Part shown: in pieces, positions 33,801 to 41,885 of the stretch
How the letters are laid out: every line of letters begins with the position of its first letter
Numbering within the stretch: position 1 is the stretch's first letter
Assembly: GCA_021801345.1 (NCBI GenBank)
Contig: JAJYYA010000024.1
Coordinates: 62,001-126,000 of the forward strand
Length of the DNA stretch: 64,000 nucleotides
Direction: 5' to 3'
Source: Nitrospirota bacterium
GTDB taxonomy: Bacteria > Nitrospirota > Leptospirillia > Leptospirillales > Leptospirillaceae
Notes under the pieces: model-generated
The model's input: only the letters and a program-made list of their open reading frames with translations
What the model was told of the DNA's origin: nothing
The model's database searches: none
Position numbers and translations under genes: made by a program

Positions 33801-35443
33801 ACCAGGGGGTCGATCTCATCTCCCCCTCGAACAACCACGACCTCTATTCGATCGAGGACCTCGCCCAGCTGGTGGCCGAGCTCAAGAGCGCAAATCCCCG
33901 CGCCCGCATCATCGTCAAGATCCCGGTCATCCCGGGAGTCGGAACGATCGGCATCGGGATCGCAAAGGCCGGGGCGGACATCATCACCGTAAGCGGTTAT
34001 GACGGCGGGACGGGGGCAGCGCGCCTCCATGCCCTCAAATACGTGGGTCTTCCTGTCGAAATCGGCGTCTCCGAAGTCCACCGCGCGCTCCTGTCGGCCG
34101 GTCTCCGCGACCAGGTGGAGATCTGGGGAGACGGGGGCCTCAAATCCTCCGTCGACGTGGTCAAGCTCATGTGCCTGGGCGCCAACCGGGTGGGCTTTGC
34201 CACCCTGCCCATGGTGGCGATCGGCTGCACCATCTGCCGGGAGTGCCAGACCGACACCTGCCACGTCGGCATCGCGACCCAGATCGAAAACGAGGAGGAT
34301 GCGAAAAAGCACGGTCTGAAGCGCTTCGTCCCCAGAGATTACGACTTTGCCGTGCGGCAACTTGTCCATTTCTTTCGGGCGATGGGCGAAGACTTCCGGA
34401 AGATCCTCGGGGATCTCGGGGTCTCAAGCGCCCAGTCCATCGTCGGCAACACCGGCTATCTGGCCCAGATGCGCCATGCGGACAAGCTCGACCTGACCTC
34501 CCTCTTGAACCCCCTCCCCTACGGCCTCGACATCGAAGGAGTCTGCGGGATCGGAGGGACTCCGGACGTGACGATGACGGAGAAGATTACCGAAGAGGTT
34601 CTCCGGGAACTCCGGAAGCACCCGACGGCGGTCTCCGTCTCGGTGGCGTCGGTCAACTCCCAGGACCGTAACATCGGGACCCATCTCTCCGGGGTTCTTA
34701 CCCGGGAGTTCCCCTCCCATCCGCCCATAGACATCCGCCTCGGAAGCGGCTCCATCGCAGGCAACGGCATGGCCTCCTTCATGAACGAAAACATGACGCT
34801 CCATGTCACGGGAGGCGCCCAGGACGGGGTGGGCAAAAGCGCCACCGGGGGCCGCATCGTCGTTTTGAAGGCACGGAACCGGGAGGGCGTCTACCTCGAC
34901 GGATCGGTCGGAAAGTCCTTGGGTTACGGCGCCCAGGGGGGGCTCTTCCTGATCCAGGGGAACTGCGACTCGAGAGCCTGCATCCGCCTTTCCGGGGCCG
35001 ATGTCGTCATCGGAGGACGGATCACGGGGCCTGTCGACGACGGGGTCGGCCATCTGGGGCTCCGCGCCAACATGAAGGGCTTTGCCTTCGAATACATGAC
35101 CAACGGTCGCGCGGTCGTCCTTGGGGACCCCGGCCCCTGGATCTGCGCGGGAATGACCGGAGGCTCGGTCTATCTCATGCCCCAGCCGGAGTTCGGCTTC
35201 GACAGGGACGCCATACAGCGCAGAATTGCCAAAGGCGCGAAGGTCGTCATCTCCTCCCTTCTCCCGGTCGACACGGAGGCGGTGGCCCGTCTTCTTGCGG
35301 AGTACGAGAACGAGCTCCGCCATTCCGGGCAGGTCGAGGAGGCCCAGTGGGTCCACTCCATACGCCAATCCGACCTGAAGAAGCGTTTTGTCCGCATCAT
35401 TCCCGAGTCCCTGCAAATGGAGCAGGAGATCTCGACCGAATGA
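30833..35443 (+). CDS. gltB: Glutamate synthase large subunit
   Basis: 1536 residues, full-length GltB. The glutaminase class-II domain starts after a pro-segment of about 36 residues at KDSCAVIAVL; the Cys is the nucleophile, where most family members have SCGxG. Then GEINTI and NEEECHAHDL, the central domain, the FMN/synthase domain (NSNEPYAKYQEKL, SGYDGGTGAARLHALKYVG, GADIITVSG), a 3Fe-4S site in GCTICRECQTDTCHVGIATQ (CX5CX4C) and a GXGXG C-terminal domain (GGAQDGVGKSATGGRIVVLK). Makes two glutamates from glutamine and 2-oxoglutarate. No gltD follows, so electrons may come from ferredoxin or a distant small subunit. GTG start at 30833 is uncertain. Confidence 0.93.
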   Translation: MTPGEEGARDCEGRGSSSTRPEIPSLSGSFAEQEKDSCAVIAVLSKDGRSSHRIVHEALEALQKMEHRAGQIRNEGDGCGIQMDIPKPLWRRWLVKEGCDPDLVDSPRFVAAHLYLRGDHPDNEASSIRRLFAEEGFEVLMVRRGQTLPKRVIPFPDNHPHFWQVALLCPEGADPLHATFWARTRLERDGILHIASLSPAVVVYKVKGTSFILSDYFLDFQDPQCRATLALGHSRYSTNTLSVTERVQPFSVLGHNGEINTIDKLRRESAMLGIPPVASGSDSQDLDRTLEGLMVQFGFSLIEAMEILFPPVTHIISALKPERRAMYFLYRRFLGPLAQGPAAIIARYGNEAVFSVDALGLRPLWRFETSSALFFSSERGIIRANDMVSEPRPFAPGEKMALLISPEGPRILEYPEIQNTLFERFTARVAPFINRTQHETNEEECHAHDLLNLPEPLRREGRPVQTLWNPYGFATEDLDLLAGMASLGVDPVGSLGFDGPLAPLSPERQNIPDFFKESVAVVTNPAIDRERESEHFSPRIVLGPRPYFGPTIRVPKGLDISLPILLGGHVSSLPFPTARYRSLAKDHGTYLLEDLPRYFPREAIRILDSTMEEHETLSDALARLGDEAVSAALSGTEILIIDDTRALLPGRLWVEPALTLASVDRALRRSPVAAGTPNLRRLLSLVVHSGALRNLHDLIFYFAMGADAMCPSLMIESVLVPEKGAGAFSEEEGAARIDRTVSAIHKGIEKIISTMGIHEMRGYGRLMSSIGLSVEVSQLFTTPNFFTSEKSGLSWSRIQGEARARAPFFQSAKTDKPSRVFHLYPKVWKLALDVANSNEPYAKYQEKLSGIEADNPISIRHLLDLVPHGAPLSPEKVDVTVLDQAYPFVISSMSFGSQGEVAYRAYAEASEQLKILSLNGEGGEIADMIGKYPKSRGQQIASGRFGVNIRLLNSSGLLEIKIGQGAKPGEGGHLPGRKVSPKIARARRANQGVDLISPSNNHDLYSIEDLAQLVAELKSANPRARIIVKIPVIPGVGTIGIGIAKAGADIITVSGYDGGTGAARLHALKYVGLPVEIGVSEVHRALLSAGLRDQVEIWGDGGLKSSVDVVKLMCLGANRVGFATLPMVAIGCTICRECQTDTCHVGIATQIENEEDAKKHGLKRFVPRDYDFAVRQLVHFFRAMGEDFRKILGDLGVSSAQSIVGNTGYLAQMRHADKLDLTSLLNPLPYGLDIEGVCGIGGTPDVTMTEKITEEVLRELRKHPTAVSVSVASVNSQDRNIGTHLSGVLTREFPSHPPIDIRLGSGSIAGNGMASFMNENMTLHVTGGAQDGVGKSATGGRIVVLKARNREGVYLDGSVGKSLGYGAQGGLFLIQGNCDSRACIRLSGADVVIGGRITGPVDDGVGHLGLRANMKGFAFEYMTNGRAVVLGDPGPWICAGMTGGSVYLMPQPEFGFDRDAIQRRIAKGAKVVISSLLPVDTEAVARLLAEYENELRHSGQVEEAQWVHSIRQSDLKKRFVRIIPESLQMEQEISTE

Positions 35444-35477
35444 TCCTGCGCTCCCTCTCTCCCCTGCGAGGTTACAT

Positions 35478-36356
35478 GTGACCTCTTCCTCCCCGACTCC
35501 GGTCTCGAGCATGACAGGCTTCTCGGAGGCGACCCTCCCTTCGGGATACCGGATCCAGATCCGGTCCTGGAACCACCGTTCGCTCGAGGCGATCTTCCGG
35601 GTTCCCGCCGAATGGGAGGCGCTCGAGCCCGCCATGAGAAAGCTTCTTTCCCAGAGACTTTTCCGGGGGCGCGTCGACGTGACCGTCTCCCGGAACGAAG
35701 GATCGGGGAGGCGGCTCAACTCCTTTCTCGAAAAAGGAGTCCGGGCCTACGGGAACCTCACGCTTCTCTCCCAGCATCTGGGACTCAAGGAAGAGGTGAG
35801 CCTCTCGCACATTCTCGCGATCCTGGCGACGGAAGGAAACCCTGAGACCCCGACACTCGACGAGACGGCCTCTCTCGACCACTTCGTTCGGACGCTCGAG
35901 GCGCTTCTTCTCTCCCGGCAGAGGGAGGGGGAGGAACTTCGCCTTCTTCTGCTTGATCTTCTTGCGCGGATCCGGACGATCTCCGACCTTATGGAGGAAC
36001 GGAGAAAAAAAGCCAAAAAAGAGATCCGCCGGCAGTTTCTCGAACGGATGAAGTCCTACCTCAAGGATCTCGAGACCGACCCCGGAAAGCGTCTCGAAGA
36101 GGAAGCCCTTCTTTATCTGGCAAAAAAGGACAACGAGGAGGAGTGGAAGCGCTTCCATATTCATTTGGCCCAGGCGGAGCGCGAGATGGAAAAGGGAGGG
36201 CTTTTGGGCCGATCCCTGGACTTCCTTGCCCAGGAGATGAACCGGGAACTGACGACCTATATCTCGAAGGAGCCGTGGCCCGACCTCTTCCAGCCGGCCA
36301 TGGAGATCCGGAACATCCTCTCGAGCTTCCGCGAACAGGTCCAGAATCTCGAATGA
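35478..36356 (+). CDS. yicC: YicC-family endoribonuclease/stress protein
   Basis: 292 residues. The family N-terminus SSMTGFSEATL (YicC_N) and the C-terminal DUF1732 signature (GLLGRSLDFLAQEMNRELTT, then a variant of NTxxSK as YISKEPW) are clear. YicC proteins act in RNA turnover. GTG at 35478 has GAGG 6 nt upstream; most family members start near the internal ATG at 35511. The stop overlaps the gmk ATG. In the last motif the usual NTIGSK is TTYISK, a small change. Confidence 0.85.
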   Translation: MTSSSPTPVSSMTGFSEATLPSGYRIQIRSWNHRSLEAIFRVPAEWEALEPAMRKLLSQRLFRGRVDVTVSRNEGSGRRLNSFLEKGVRAYGNLTLLSQHLGLKEEVSLSHILAILATEGNPETPTLDETASLDHFVRTLEALLLSRQREGEELRLLLLDLLARIRTISDLMEERRKKAKKEIRRQFLERMKSYLKDLETDPGKRLEEEALLYLAKKDNEEEWKRFHIHLAQAEREMEKGGLLGRSLDFLAQEMNRELTTYISKEPWPDLFQPAMEIRNILSSFREQVQNLE

Positions 36357-37144
36357 TGCCGACCTCTCAATCGAAGGACCCTGCCGTGAACGATGCGCAC
36401 AAAGACTCCCCGCCCCGCCTGGCCACCCCTCTTCCGGAAGAAGGGTGGTATCGCCTTCCGCCCGATCTTGGCCAGCCTCTGCTCTACATCGTCTCGGCGC
36501 CTTCGGGCGCCGGAAAGACAAGTCTTTGTCGCCGCGTCTCCTCCCTCGTGAACTGGATCACCTACTCGATCTCCTACACCACCCGGGACCCGCGTCCCGG
36601 AGAGGTCGACGGCGTGGACTACTTTTTCGTCTCTCCCCAGGTCTTTGTGGAGATGAAGGAGCGGGGGGACTTTCTCGAAACGGCGGAGGTCTACGGAAAC
36701 CATTACGGAACGGCACGCTCCCAGATCGAGTCCTCCTTCGCCAAGGGCAAGGACGTTCTTGTGGACATCGATATCCAGGGTGCCCGCACGATGCGGGCAA
36801 GCGATATTCCCAGCATCTCCGTCTACATCCTTCCCCCCTCCTACGCGGTTCTCAGACAGCGTCTTTCCGCCCGAGCACAGGACTCCGAAGCAACCATCAA
36901 AAAACGCCTCGATCGCGCAAAAAATGAAATTATCAGCTATAATGAATACGATTATCTGCTTATCAACCGGGAGTTCGACCGGACCGCCCAGGACCTTCTC
37001 GCCATCATCCGGGCCGAGCATTACAGAAAGGCCGGCCTCAAGGCGTATATGGAAGAGGTTTTTCTGAGGGAATTTTCCGAAGAACGCCAAGTGAATTCCT
37101 CCGACATCCAAAACAGAATGCCGGAGACGGACAATCGACACTGA
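36353..37144 (+). CDS. gmk: Guanylate kinase
   Basis: Phosphorylates GMP to GDP. P-loop VSAPSGAGKTSLCRRV at about residues 47-62, GMP-binding TYSISYTTRDPRPGEVDGVDY, VDIDIQGARTMRA, and lid segment RLDRAKNEIISYNEYDYLLIN. 263 residues; the first 40 precede the usual start, so translation may begin later, but ATGATG at 36353 overlaps the yicC stop (ATGA). Followed by rpoZ after 13 nt, the classic yicC-gmk-rpoZ order. Confidence 0.94.
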   Translation: MMPTSQSKDPAVNDAHKDSPPRLATPLPEEGWYRLPPDLGQPLLYIVSAPSGAGKTSLCRRVSSLVNWITYSISYTTRDPRPGEVDGVDYFFVSPQVFVEMKERGDFLETAEVYGNHYGTARSQIESSFAKGKDVLVDIDIQGARTMRASDIPSISVYILPPSYAVLRQRLSARAQDSEATIKKRLDRAKNEIISYNEYDYLLINREFDRTAQDLLAIIRAEHYRKAGLKAYMEEVFLREFSEERQVNSSDIQNRMPETDNRH

Positions 37145-37157
37145 AAAGGGGAGCTCC

Positions 37158-37553
37158 ATGAACGATCTCGTATCCCAGCCCATCGACTATACCGACGATG
37201 TCATCGACAGCCACTATCGCCTTGTCATCGCCGCCGCAAAAAGGACGCGCCAGATCATGGAGGGCCATGCGCCCGTGGGCGAGTACCCCTACCACAAGGA
37301 GACGACGATCGGCCTTGCGGAGATCCTTGGAAAGAAAGTTCCCATCCTGACGGGCGCGCCTGCGGTGGTGGCGGAGCGAAAGCACAGGGAGGCCCTGCGG
37401 GCTGCCCGAAGGCAGCACGAGGAGTCCCTTCCCCCCTCCCGGGGCTATGCGCGCGAGTCCGCCGAGGCGATCGTGGCCGACGTCTCCGTCTACCAGGAAG
37501 ATCCGGAGCATGCCTCGCCCGAAGAGGCCGACGATCTTGGCAGGGACATCTGA
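37158..37553 (+). CDS. rpoZ: RNA polymerase omega subunit
   Basis: 131 residues. The omega core is SHYRLVIAAAKRTRQIMEGH, then ETTIGLAEILGKKVPIL. Binds the beta-prime subunit and helps assembly. The C-terminal extension of about 60 residues (charged, AERKHREALRAARRQHEES) is longer than in E. coli. ATG at 37158 with GGGGAG about 6 nt upstream. Confidence 0.88.
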   Translation: MNDLVSQPIDYTDDVIDSHYRLVIAAAKRTRQIMEGHAPVGEYPYHKETTIGLAEILGKKVPILTGAPAVVAERKHREALRAARRQHEESLPPSRGYARESAEAIVADVSVYQEDPEHASPEEADDLGRDI

Positions 37554-37557
37554 TCCC

Positions 37558-38760
37558 TTGAAGGGATCCCCTCCCTCCCTCCTTCTCGGCGTGACGGGAA
37601 GCATCGCCGCCTACAAGTCGCTCGACCTCATTCGGCGACTGACCGATGAGGGGATTTCGACCCGGGTCGTCGCGACCCGCAATGCCCGCCCCTTTTTCCC
37701 TTTTCTCTCCGCCGAAATCTTTTCGAACAGCAAGGTCGAGACCGAGCTCTTTTCGGGCGGAGAAGGCAAGGGCCGGATCCGCCACCTCGACCTTCTCGAC
37801 GGGGCCGATCTTCTTCTTGTCGCTCCGGCAACGGCCAACTTTATCGCCCGGATCTCCCTCGGGATGGCCGACGATCTTCTCTCCGCCATCGCCCTTTCCG
37901 CCCGCATTCCGATTCTTCTCGCTCCCGCCATGGAAGAGGCCATGTATCTCCATCCGGCCTCGACGGAGCACCGGAAGAGGCTTCAAGATCGGGGCGTAAG
38001 AGAAATCCTTCCCCAGGAGGGTCCCCTTGCCTCCGGACGCTCCGGAATGGGGCGCATGGCGCCGGTCGACCGGATCCTCGAGGCTGTACGGGAGGTCCTC
38101 GCCCGTGCGGGATCTCCCGGAGGACCCCTCTCCGGACGCAACGTTCTGGTGAGCTCCGGCCCCACATACGAACCCCTCGACCCCGTCCGATTCATCGGAA
38201 ACCGCTCCTCAGGTCTCATGGGAATGGCCATCGTCAAGGCCGCCTGCACGCTCGGTGCCCGTGTCACCCTTGTCTCCGGCCCGACAGCCTTGACCCCGCC
38301 TCCCGGGGTCGAATTCCACCGAGTCGAGACGGCGCGTGAGATGGGGCAGGCCTTGGACCGGCTCTTTCCGGAAACCGACATCCTTGTGATGGCGGCGGCG
38401 GTCTCGGACTACAGGCCCATCGCCCCTCTCTCGGAAAAGAAGAAAAAGGACGGCCGGGAGTGGACCCTCACCCTTTCCGAAAACTCCGATATTCTCAAGG
38501 GCCTCTCCGCCAGACGACGCCCCGATCAGCGGCTCGTGGGCTTTGCCGCAGAGTCGGCTCTCGAGGTGGAGCCGCTCATCAGGAAATGTCGGGCCAAGGG
38601 GGTCGATCTTCTCGTGGCCAACGACATCTCGAAGCCCGGCATAGGGTTTGGTTCCTCGGACAACGAGGCGCTTTTCGTCTTTTCCGACGGACGCTCCCTC
38701 CCGGTCCCCCGAACCTCGAAGGAGACCCTTGCCTTTCGGATTTTCGAGAACCTTCCCTGA
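37558..38760 (+). CDS. coaBC: Bifunctional CoaBC (PPCS/PPCDC), active-site Cys apparently Ser
   Basis: Makes 4'-phosphopantetheine from phosphopantothenate and cysteine. N-terminal flavoprotein decarboxylase domain: LLLGVTGSIAAYKSLDLIRR, LLVAPATANFIARISLGMAD, LLAPAMEEAMY. C-terminal CoaB: NVLVSSGPTYEPLDPVRFIGNRSSG, MAAAVSDYRP, VANDISKPGIGFGSSDNEA. The motif that holds the decarboxylase Cys in E. coli (ACGDIGPGRM) reads ASGRSGMGRM, with Ser. TTG at 37558 is chosen from the domain start; an ATG at 37510 in frame is possible. 400 residues. The ribosome site is poor. Confidence 0.9.
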   Translation: MKGSPPSLLLGVTGSIAAYKSLDLIRRLTDEGISTRVVATRNARPFFPFLSAEIFSNSKVETELFSGGEGKGRIRHLDLLDGADLLLVAPATANFIARISLGMADDLLSAIALSARIPILLAPAMEEAMYLHPASTEHRKRLQDRGVREILPQEGPLASGRSGMGRMAPVDRILEAVREVLARAGSPGGPLSGRNVLVSSGPTYEPLDPVRFIGNRSSGLMGMAIVKAACTLGARVTLVSGPTALTPPPGVEFHRVETAREMGQALDRLFPETDILVMAAAVSDYRPIAPLSEKKKKDGREWTLTLSENSDILKGLSARRRPDQRLVGFAAESALEVEPLIRKCRAKGVDLLVANDISKPGIGFGSSDNEALFVFSDGRSLPVPRTSKETLAFRIFENLP

Positions 38761-38852
38761 AAGAGGCTCGTTGCCTTAAGACATTCCGAGAAAGCCCCTG
38801 CGACGGCCGCTCCCAAGGAGAGAGCCAAACTGTGCGGGTTTCCGGGAATTTC

Positions 38853-38881
38853 TTGCAATTATCGCCTATCGTTGCTAGGAT
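38853..38881 (+). promoter_or_regulatory. Possible sigma-70 promoter of the TPR/aroQ/efp group
   Basis: TTGCAA (38853-38858), 17-nt spacer, TAGGAT (38876-38881): four of six in each box. Lies in the 199-bp gap after coaBC. Confidence 0.5.
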
Positions 38882-38959
38882 ACACGCCGATCGACTCGCG
38901 GCGGATCGGAATCGGGACGACCTTCGGGCGAACACTTTATCCTTCTGGCGGGGCCCTTT

Positions 38960-40363
38960 ATGAATCCTGAAGAACTGAAGGTTCTGGAAGAGCGCATCAA
39001 GGCCAATCCAAAGAGCCGCTCCTTTCTGCAGCTGGCGGAGGCCTATATCGAAGCCGGCCGCAGGAAGGAGGCTCTCGATCTCCTGAAGAACGGGGAGGAG
39101 TACTACCCCTACTACCTCGCCGCCCGTATCGCCTACGGGAAGCTTCTGCGCGAAGAAGGGGAGACGGACCGTTCTATCGAGCAGTTCGAGTTCGTAAACA
39201 GGACGATCCCGGACAACCTGATCGCACTGAAAAACCTTGCCGCCCTTTACTTCGAAAAAACGAGACTTCCCGAAGCCAAGACCATGGCGACATCCGCCCT
39301 GGCCCTCTCTCCCGGGGATCCCGAAATGACGAAGATCGTCTCCGAGGTGGATGCGCTCACGGCTCCTTCCCCCAAACCGGCCGCCCCGCCTCCCCCTGCA
39401 AAACCGGAGCCCCTGCCCTCCCCGCCGGAGAAAACACCCGAACCGGTCGTTCCTGAAGAGCCAGTCGCTCCCGAAGAGCCGCTCGTTTTAGAGGAGACCA
39501 TCGTCGAGATGCCCCACGAGCTCTTTGAAAAAGCGGAGCAGGACTCTCTTCCCGCTCCCCCCGAACCCCCGCCTTCCGCTCCCGAACCGCTCCTTCCCCA
39601 GACGGAGACCATGGGAGATCTTCTCGCAAATCAGGGGCACTTCGAAGAAGCCCTCTCGGTCTACGAGACGGTTCTCGCCAAGGATCCAGGAAATGCCTCA
39701 GTCCCGGAAAAGATCCATTCCATCCGGGCCATGCGTCGCATGGTCGAACCCATCGAACCTGTCCCGCCATCCGAACCGGAACCCGAGCCCGTCGCCCCCC
39801 CCGAGGAGATCTCGGAGCCGGAACCGGAAGTCGCTCCCGCTCCGGAACCGGAAGCTCCCGCGGTCTCGGAACCTGCGCCTCCCTCCGAGCCCGAACCGGC
39901 TCCCCATGAAGAACCGCAAATCCCTGAAGAAGAGCCGGCGGCCGAGCCCCTCCCCGAGCCGGAGCCGGCCTTTGTCCCGAGCTCCTCGCCCGTCTCGCTC
40001 CCCGAGGGAGTCGCAGGAAGGGTCGTCGAGGGGGTGCAAAACCGGATGAGACGCCATCTTTTGGGATACGTCCGGGCCACCCTCGACGGCTTCTCCATGG
40101 AGGCGTCCGATGCCGGCCACTGGGGCGATATCCTCGCCGCCGAGGGGGTCGAGATCGTTCGGGCCGTCTCCGACATGACGCGCATGCTCAACTGGGGAGA
40201 GCTTCAGGGAACGGTCGTATGGATGGACCGGGCCGTTCTCTACGGGCTCCCTCTGGGCCCGAACGAAGCCCTTTTTCTCGCCTTGAAGCCGGGGGCAAAT
40301 ATCGGCCTCTGCCGCATTCTCGTGACCCAGGCGATCGAAGAGGCCTTGAAGGACAAGGGCTGA
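38960..40363 (+). CDS. TPR protein with Pro/Glu linker and C-terminal roadblock/LC7-like domain
   Basis: 467 residues. N-terminal TPR helices (SRSFLQLAEAYIEAGRRKEA, NLIALKNLAALYFEKTRLPE) to about residue 125; a disordered linker with PEP/PAP repeats (about 130-205 and 260-355) split by one more TPR (MGDLLANQGHFEEALSVYET); and residues 365-467 (LDGFSMEASDAGHWGDILAA, LQGTVVWMDRAVLYGLPLGP, LFLALKPGANIGLCRI) that fit the roadblock/LC7 fold. Such domains pair with small GTPases (MglA-like) or FrzS-type partners. No signal peptide, so cytoplasmic. aroQ follows after 2 nt. Confidence 0.75.
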   Translation: MNPEELKVLEERIKANPKSRSFLQLAEAYIEAGRRKEALDLLKNGEEYYPYYLAARIAYGKLLREEGETDRSIEQFEFVNRTIPDNLIALKNLAALYFEKTRLPEAKTMATSALALSPGDPEMTKIVSEVDALTAPSPKPAAPPPPAKPEPLPSPPEKTPEPVVPEEPVAPEEPLVLEETIVEMPHELFEKAEQDSLPAPPEPPPSAPEPLLPQTETMGDLLANQGHFEEALSVYETVLAKDPGNASVPEKIHSIRAMRRMVEPIEPVPPSEPEPEPVAPPEEISEPEPEVAPAPEPEAPAVSEPAPPSEPEPAPHEEPQIPEEEPAAEPLPEPEPAFVPSSSPVSLPEGVAGRVVEGVQNRMRRHLLGYVRATLDGFSMEASDAGHWGDILAAEGVEIVRAVSDMTRMLNWGELQGTVVWMDRAVLYGLPLGPNEALFLALKPGANIGLCRILVTQAIEEALKDKG

Positions 40364-40365
40364 CC

Positions 40366-40830
40366 GTGTACCGTATCCTGGTCCTCCAGGGACCGAACCT
40401 GAACCGTCTGGGTAAGCGCGAGCCCTCCCATTACGGGACGAAGACGCTCGAGGAGATCCATCGCGAAATCGAGTCGATGGGCCATAAGGAGGGTTTTCTT
40501 CCCGTCTTTTTCCAGTCGAATCACGAAGGGGCGATCGTCGACCGGATCCACGCGTCGGGAGAGGATGGAACCGACGGGATTGTCGCGAACTTCGGAGCCT
40601 ACACGCACACGAGCGTCGCCATCCGGGACGCGGTGCTTTCGGTCGGACATCCCGTCGTCGAGGTCCATATCTCAAACGTTTACCGCCGGGAACCATTCCG
40701 GACGAAAAGCCTTTTTTCGGATATTGCCGCAGGAACGGTCGGGGGCTTTGGCCCCGTCGTCTACCGCCTCGGCATTTTGGGACTTCTCGATCTTTTAGAG
40801 AGAAAGAAGCCAGGAACGACTTCCCCATAA
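40366..40830 (+). CDS. aroQ: 3-dehydroquinate dehydratase, type II
   Basis: Shikimate pathway dehydratase. ILVLQGPNLNRLGKREPSHY carries the active-site Tyr, QSNHEGAIVDRIH, NFGAYTHTSVAIRD with the catalytic region (usually NPGAYTHTS; here Phe replaces Pro), and VHISNVYRREPFR. 154 residues, normal. GTG at 40366, 2 nt after the TPR gene stop; AAGG lies upstream. Followed by efp, a common pairing. Confidence 0.93.
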   Translation: MYRILVLQGPNLNRLGKREPSHYGTKTLEEIHREIESMGHKEGFLPVFFQSNHEGAIVDRIHASGEDGTDGIVANFGAYTHTSVAIRDAVLSVGHPVVEVHISNVYRREPFRTKSLFSDIAAGTVGGFGPVVYRLGILGLLDLLERKKPGTTSP

Positions 40831-40870
40831 CAACCCTTCCGGTCGATCCGGAGACAGTCAAGGAGCATGA

Positions 40871-41446
40871 ATGGCCGTAATCGTCACCAACGACTTCCGT
40901 GGCGGAGCAAGACTTGAAGTCGACGGAGAGCCGTACTTCATCGTCGAGTTCCAGCATGTAAAACCCGGAAAGGGCGGAGCCTTTGTCCGGACCAAGCTCA
41001 AGAACATGAAGACGGGGCTTGTGATCGAGCGGACCTTCCGCTCCGGGGAGAAGTTCGACGTCCCCGACGTCGAGGAGAAGACCATGCAGTTCCTCTACGG
41101 TCAGGGGGAGGACTATATCTTTATGGACAACGAGTCCTACGAACAGACGACCCTGACCAAGAAGGACCTGGGAGACCGGATCCTTTTTTTAAAGGAGCAG
41201 ATGCCGGTCAACATCCTCTTCTATAAGGACAAGCCGATCACCATCGACCTTCCCACCTTTGTGGACCTTGTCATCGTCGAGACCGATCCCGCCCGCAAGG
41301 GTGACACGGCGTCCGGGGGCTCGAAGCCGGCCAAGGTCGAGACGGGGGCCATCGTCAAGGTGCCGTTTCATCTGCAGGAGGGGGATGTGATCAAGGTCGA
41401 TACCCGGACGTCGGATTACATCGAGCGGGTCCGTTCCGGAAGCTGA
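40871..41446 (+). CDS. efp: Translation elongation factor P
   Basis: Relieves ribosome stalling at polyproline. KOW-like N-domain (RGGARLEVDGEPYFIVEFQH), the modification loop VKPGKGGAFVRTK with Lys at the usual position, OB domains, and a C-terminal DVIKVDTRTSDYIERV. 191 residues. ATG at 40871 with AAGGAG 5 nt upstream. Proline-rich proteins such as the TPR protein just upstream would be clients. No epmA/earP-like modifier is in the window. An insertion GDTASGGSKPAK sits in the last OB domain. Confidence 0.96.
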   Translation: MAVIVTNDFRGGARLEVDGEPYFIVEFQHVKPGKGGAFVRTKLKNMKTGLVIERTFRSGEKFDVPDVEEKTMQFLYGQGEDYIFMDNESYEQTTLTKKDLGDRILFLKEQMPVNILFYKDKPITIDLPTFVDLVIVETDPARKGDTASGGSKPAKVETGAIVKVPFHLQEGDVIKVDTRTSDYIERVRSGS

Positions 41447-41532
41447 CCCACCACGAACCCGGAGGACACTCTTTCGTCAACTACCCCTCGCCTTCCGGGA
41501 GGAGATTGAAAGATCCGGACGCCCGATGCCTT

Positions 41533-41580
41533 GGGGATTGATCGGACAGCGATCCCCTAAAAGAAGGGCAGGATTTTTTA
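41533..41580 (+). terminator. Possible terminator after efp
   Basis: Stem GGGGAT (41533-41538) with ATCCCC (41552-41557), followed after 15 nt by GATTTTTTA. The loop is long and the T run is not directly adjacent, so this is a weak terminator or part of the leader that follows. Confidence 0.35.
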
Positions 41581-41600
41581 AGCTCGGTTGACCAGGGTTT

Positions 41601-41885
41601 GCGGCGAAAGCCGCTCCGTCACGAACAGGTCGAAAAGACCCACCCCGGAGTGCTTCCTCAGCTCCGGGCTCTGGAAGATCCGGATCATGCTGGAGAAAGG
41701 TAAAACTCCGAAGGTCCGGATCGCCGCGTAAGCGGGAGCCGGTTCGTGACATTCCCGAGGGGAGACAGTCGAAAGACTGCGTTTCAAGGCCCGTAAGGGC
41801 AGAGTCGCAAGACCCGGTGGGTGGAATGCCCACTCCACTTTCACAAGAAAGGAGAGCGCATTCCTCCTCGCCGTCAACGGCGAGG
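41601..41885 (+). ncRNA. Highly structured RNA candidate, hairpins mostly with GNRA loops, upstream of accBC
   Basis: Eleven local stems in 285 nt: GCGGC-GAAA-GCCGC (41601-41614), GGTC/GACC (41628-41640), CCCGGAG/CTCCGGG (41644-41668), GATCCGGA with TCCGGATC (41678-41685 with 41715-41722) around GGAG/CTCC (41692-41709), CCGC-GTAA-GCGG (41724-41735), CAGTC-GAAA-GACTG (41766-41779), GCCC-GTAA-GGGC (41789-41800), GTC-GCAA-GAC (41804-41813), GTGGG/CCCAC (41817-41833), CTTTC-ACAA-GAAAG (41838-41851), CCTCGCCG-TCAA-CGGCGAGG (41866-41885). Six loops are GNRA or close on the + strand. Weak frames here look non-coding. No known family is recognised. It may be a leader of accB or a free RNA; this is inference from folding by eye. 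Confidence 0.55.
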
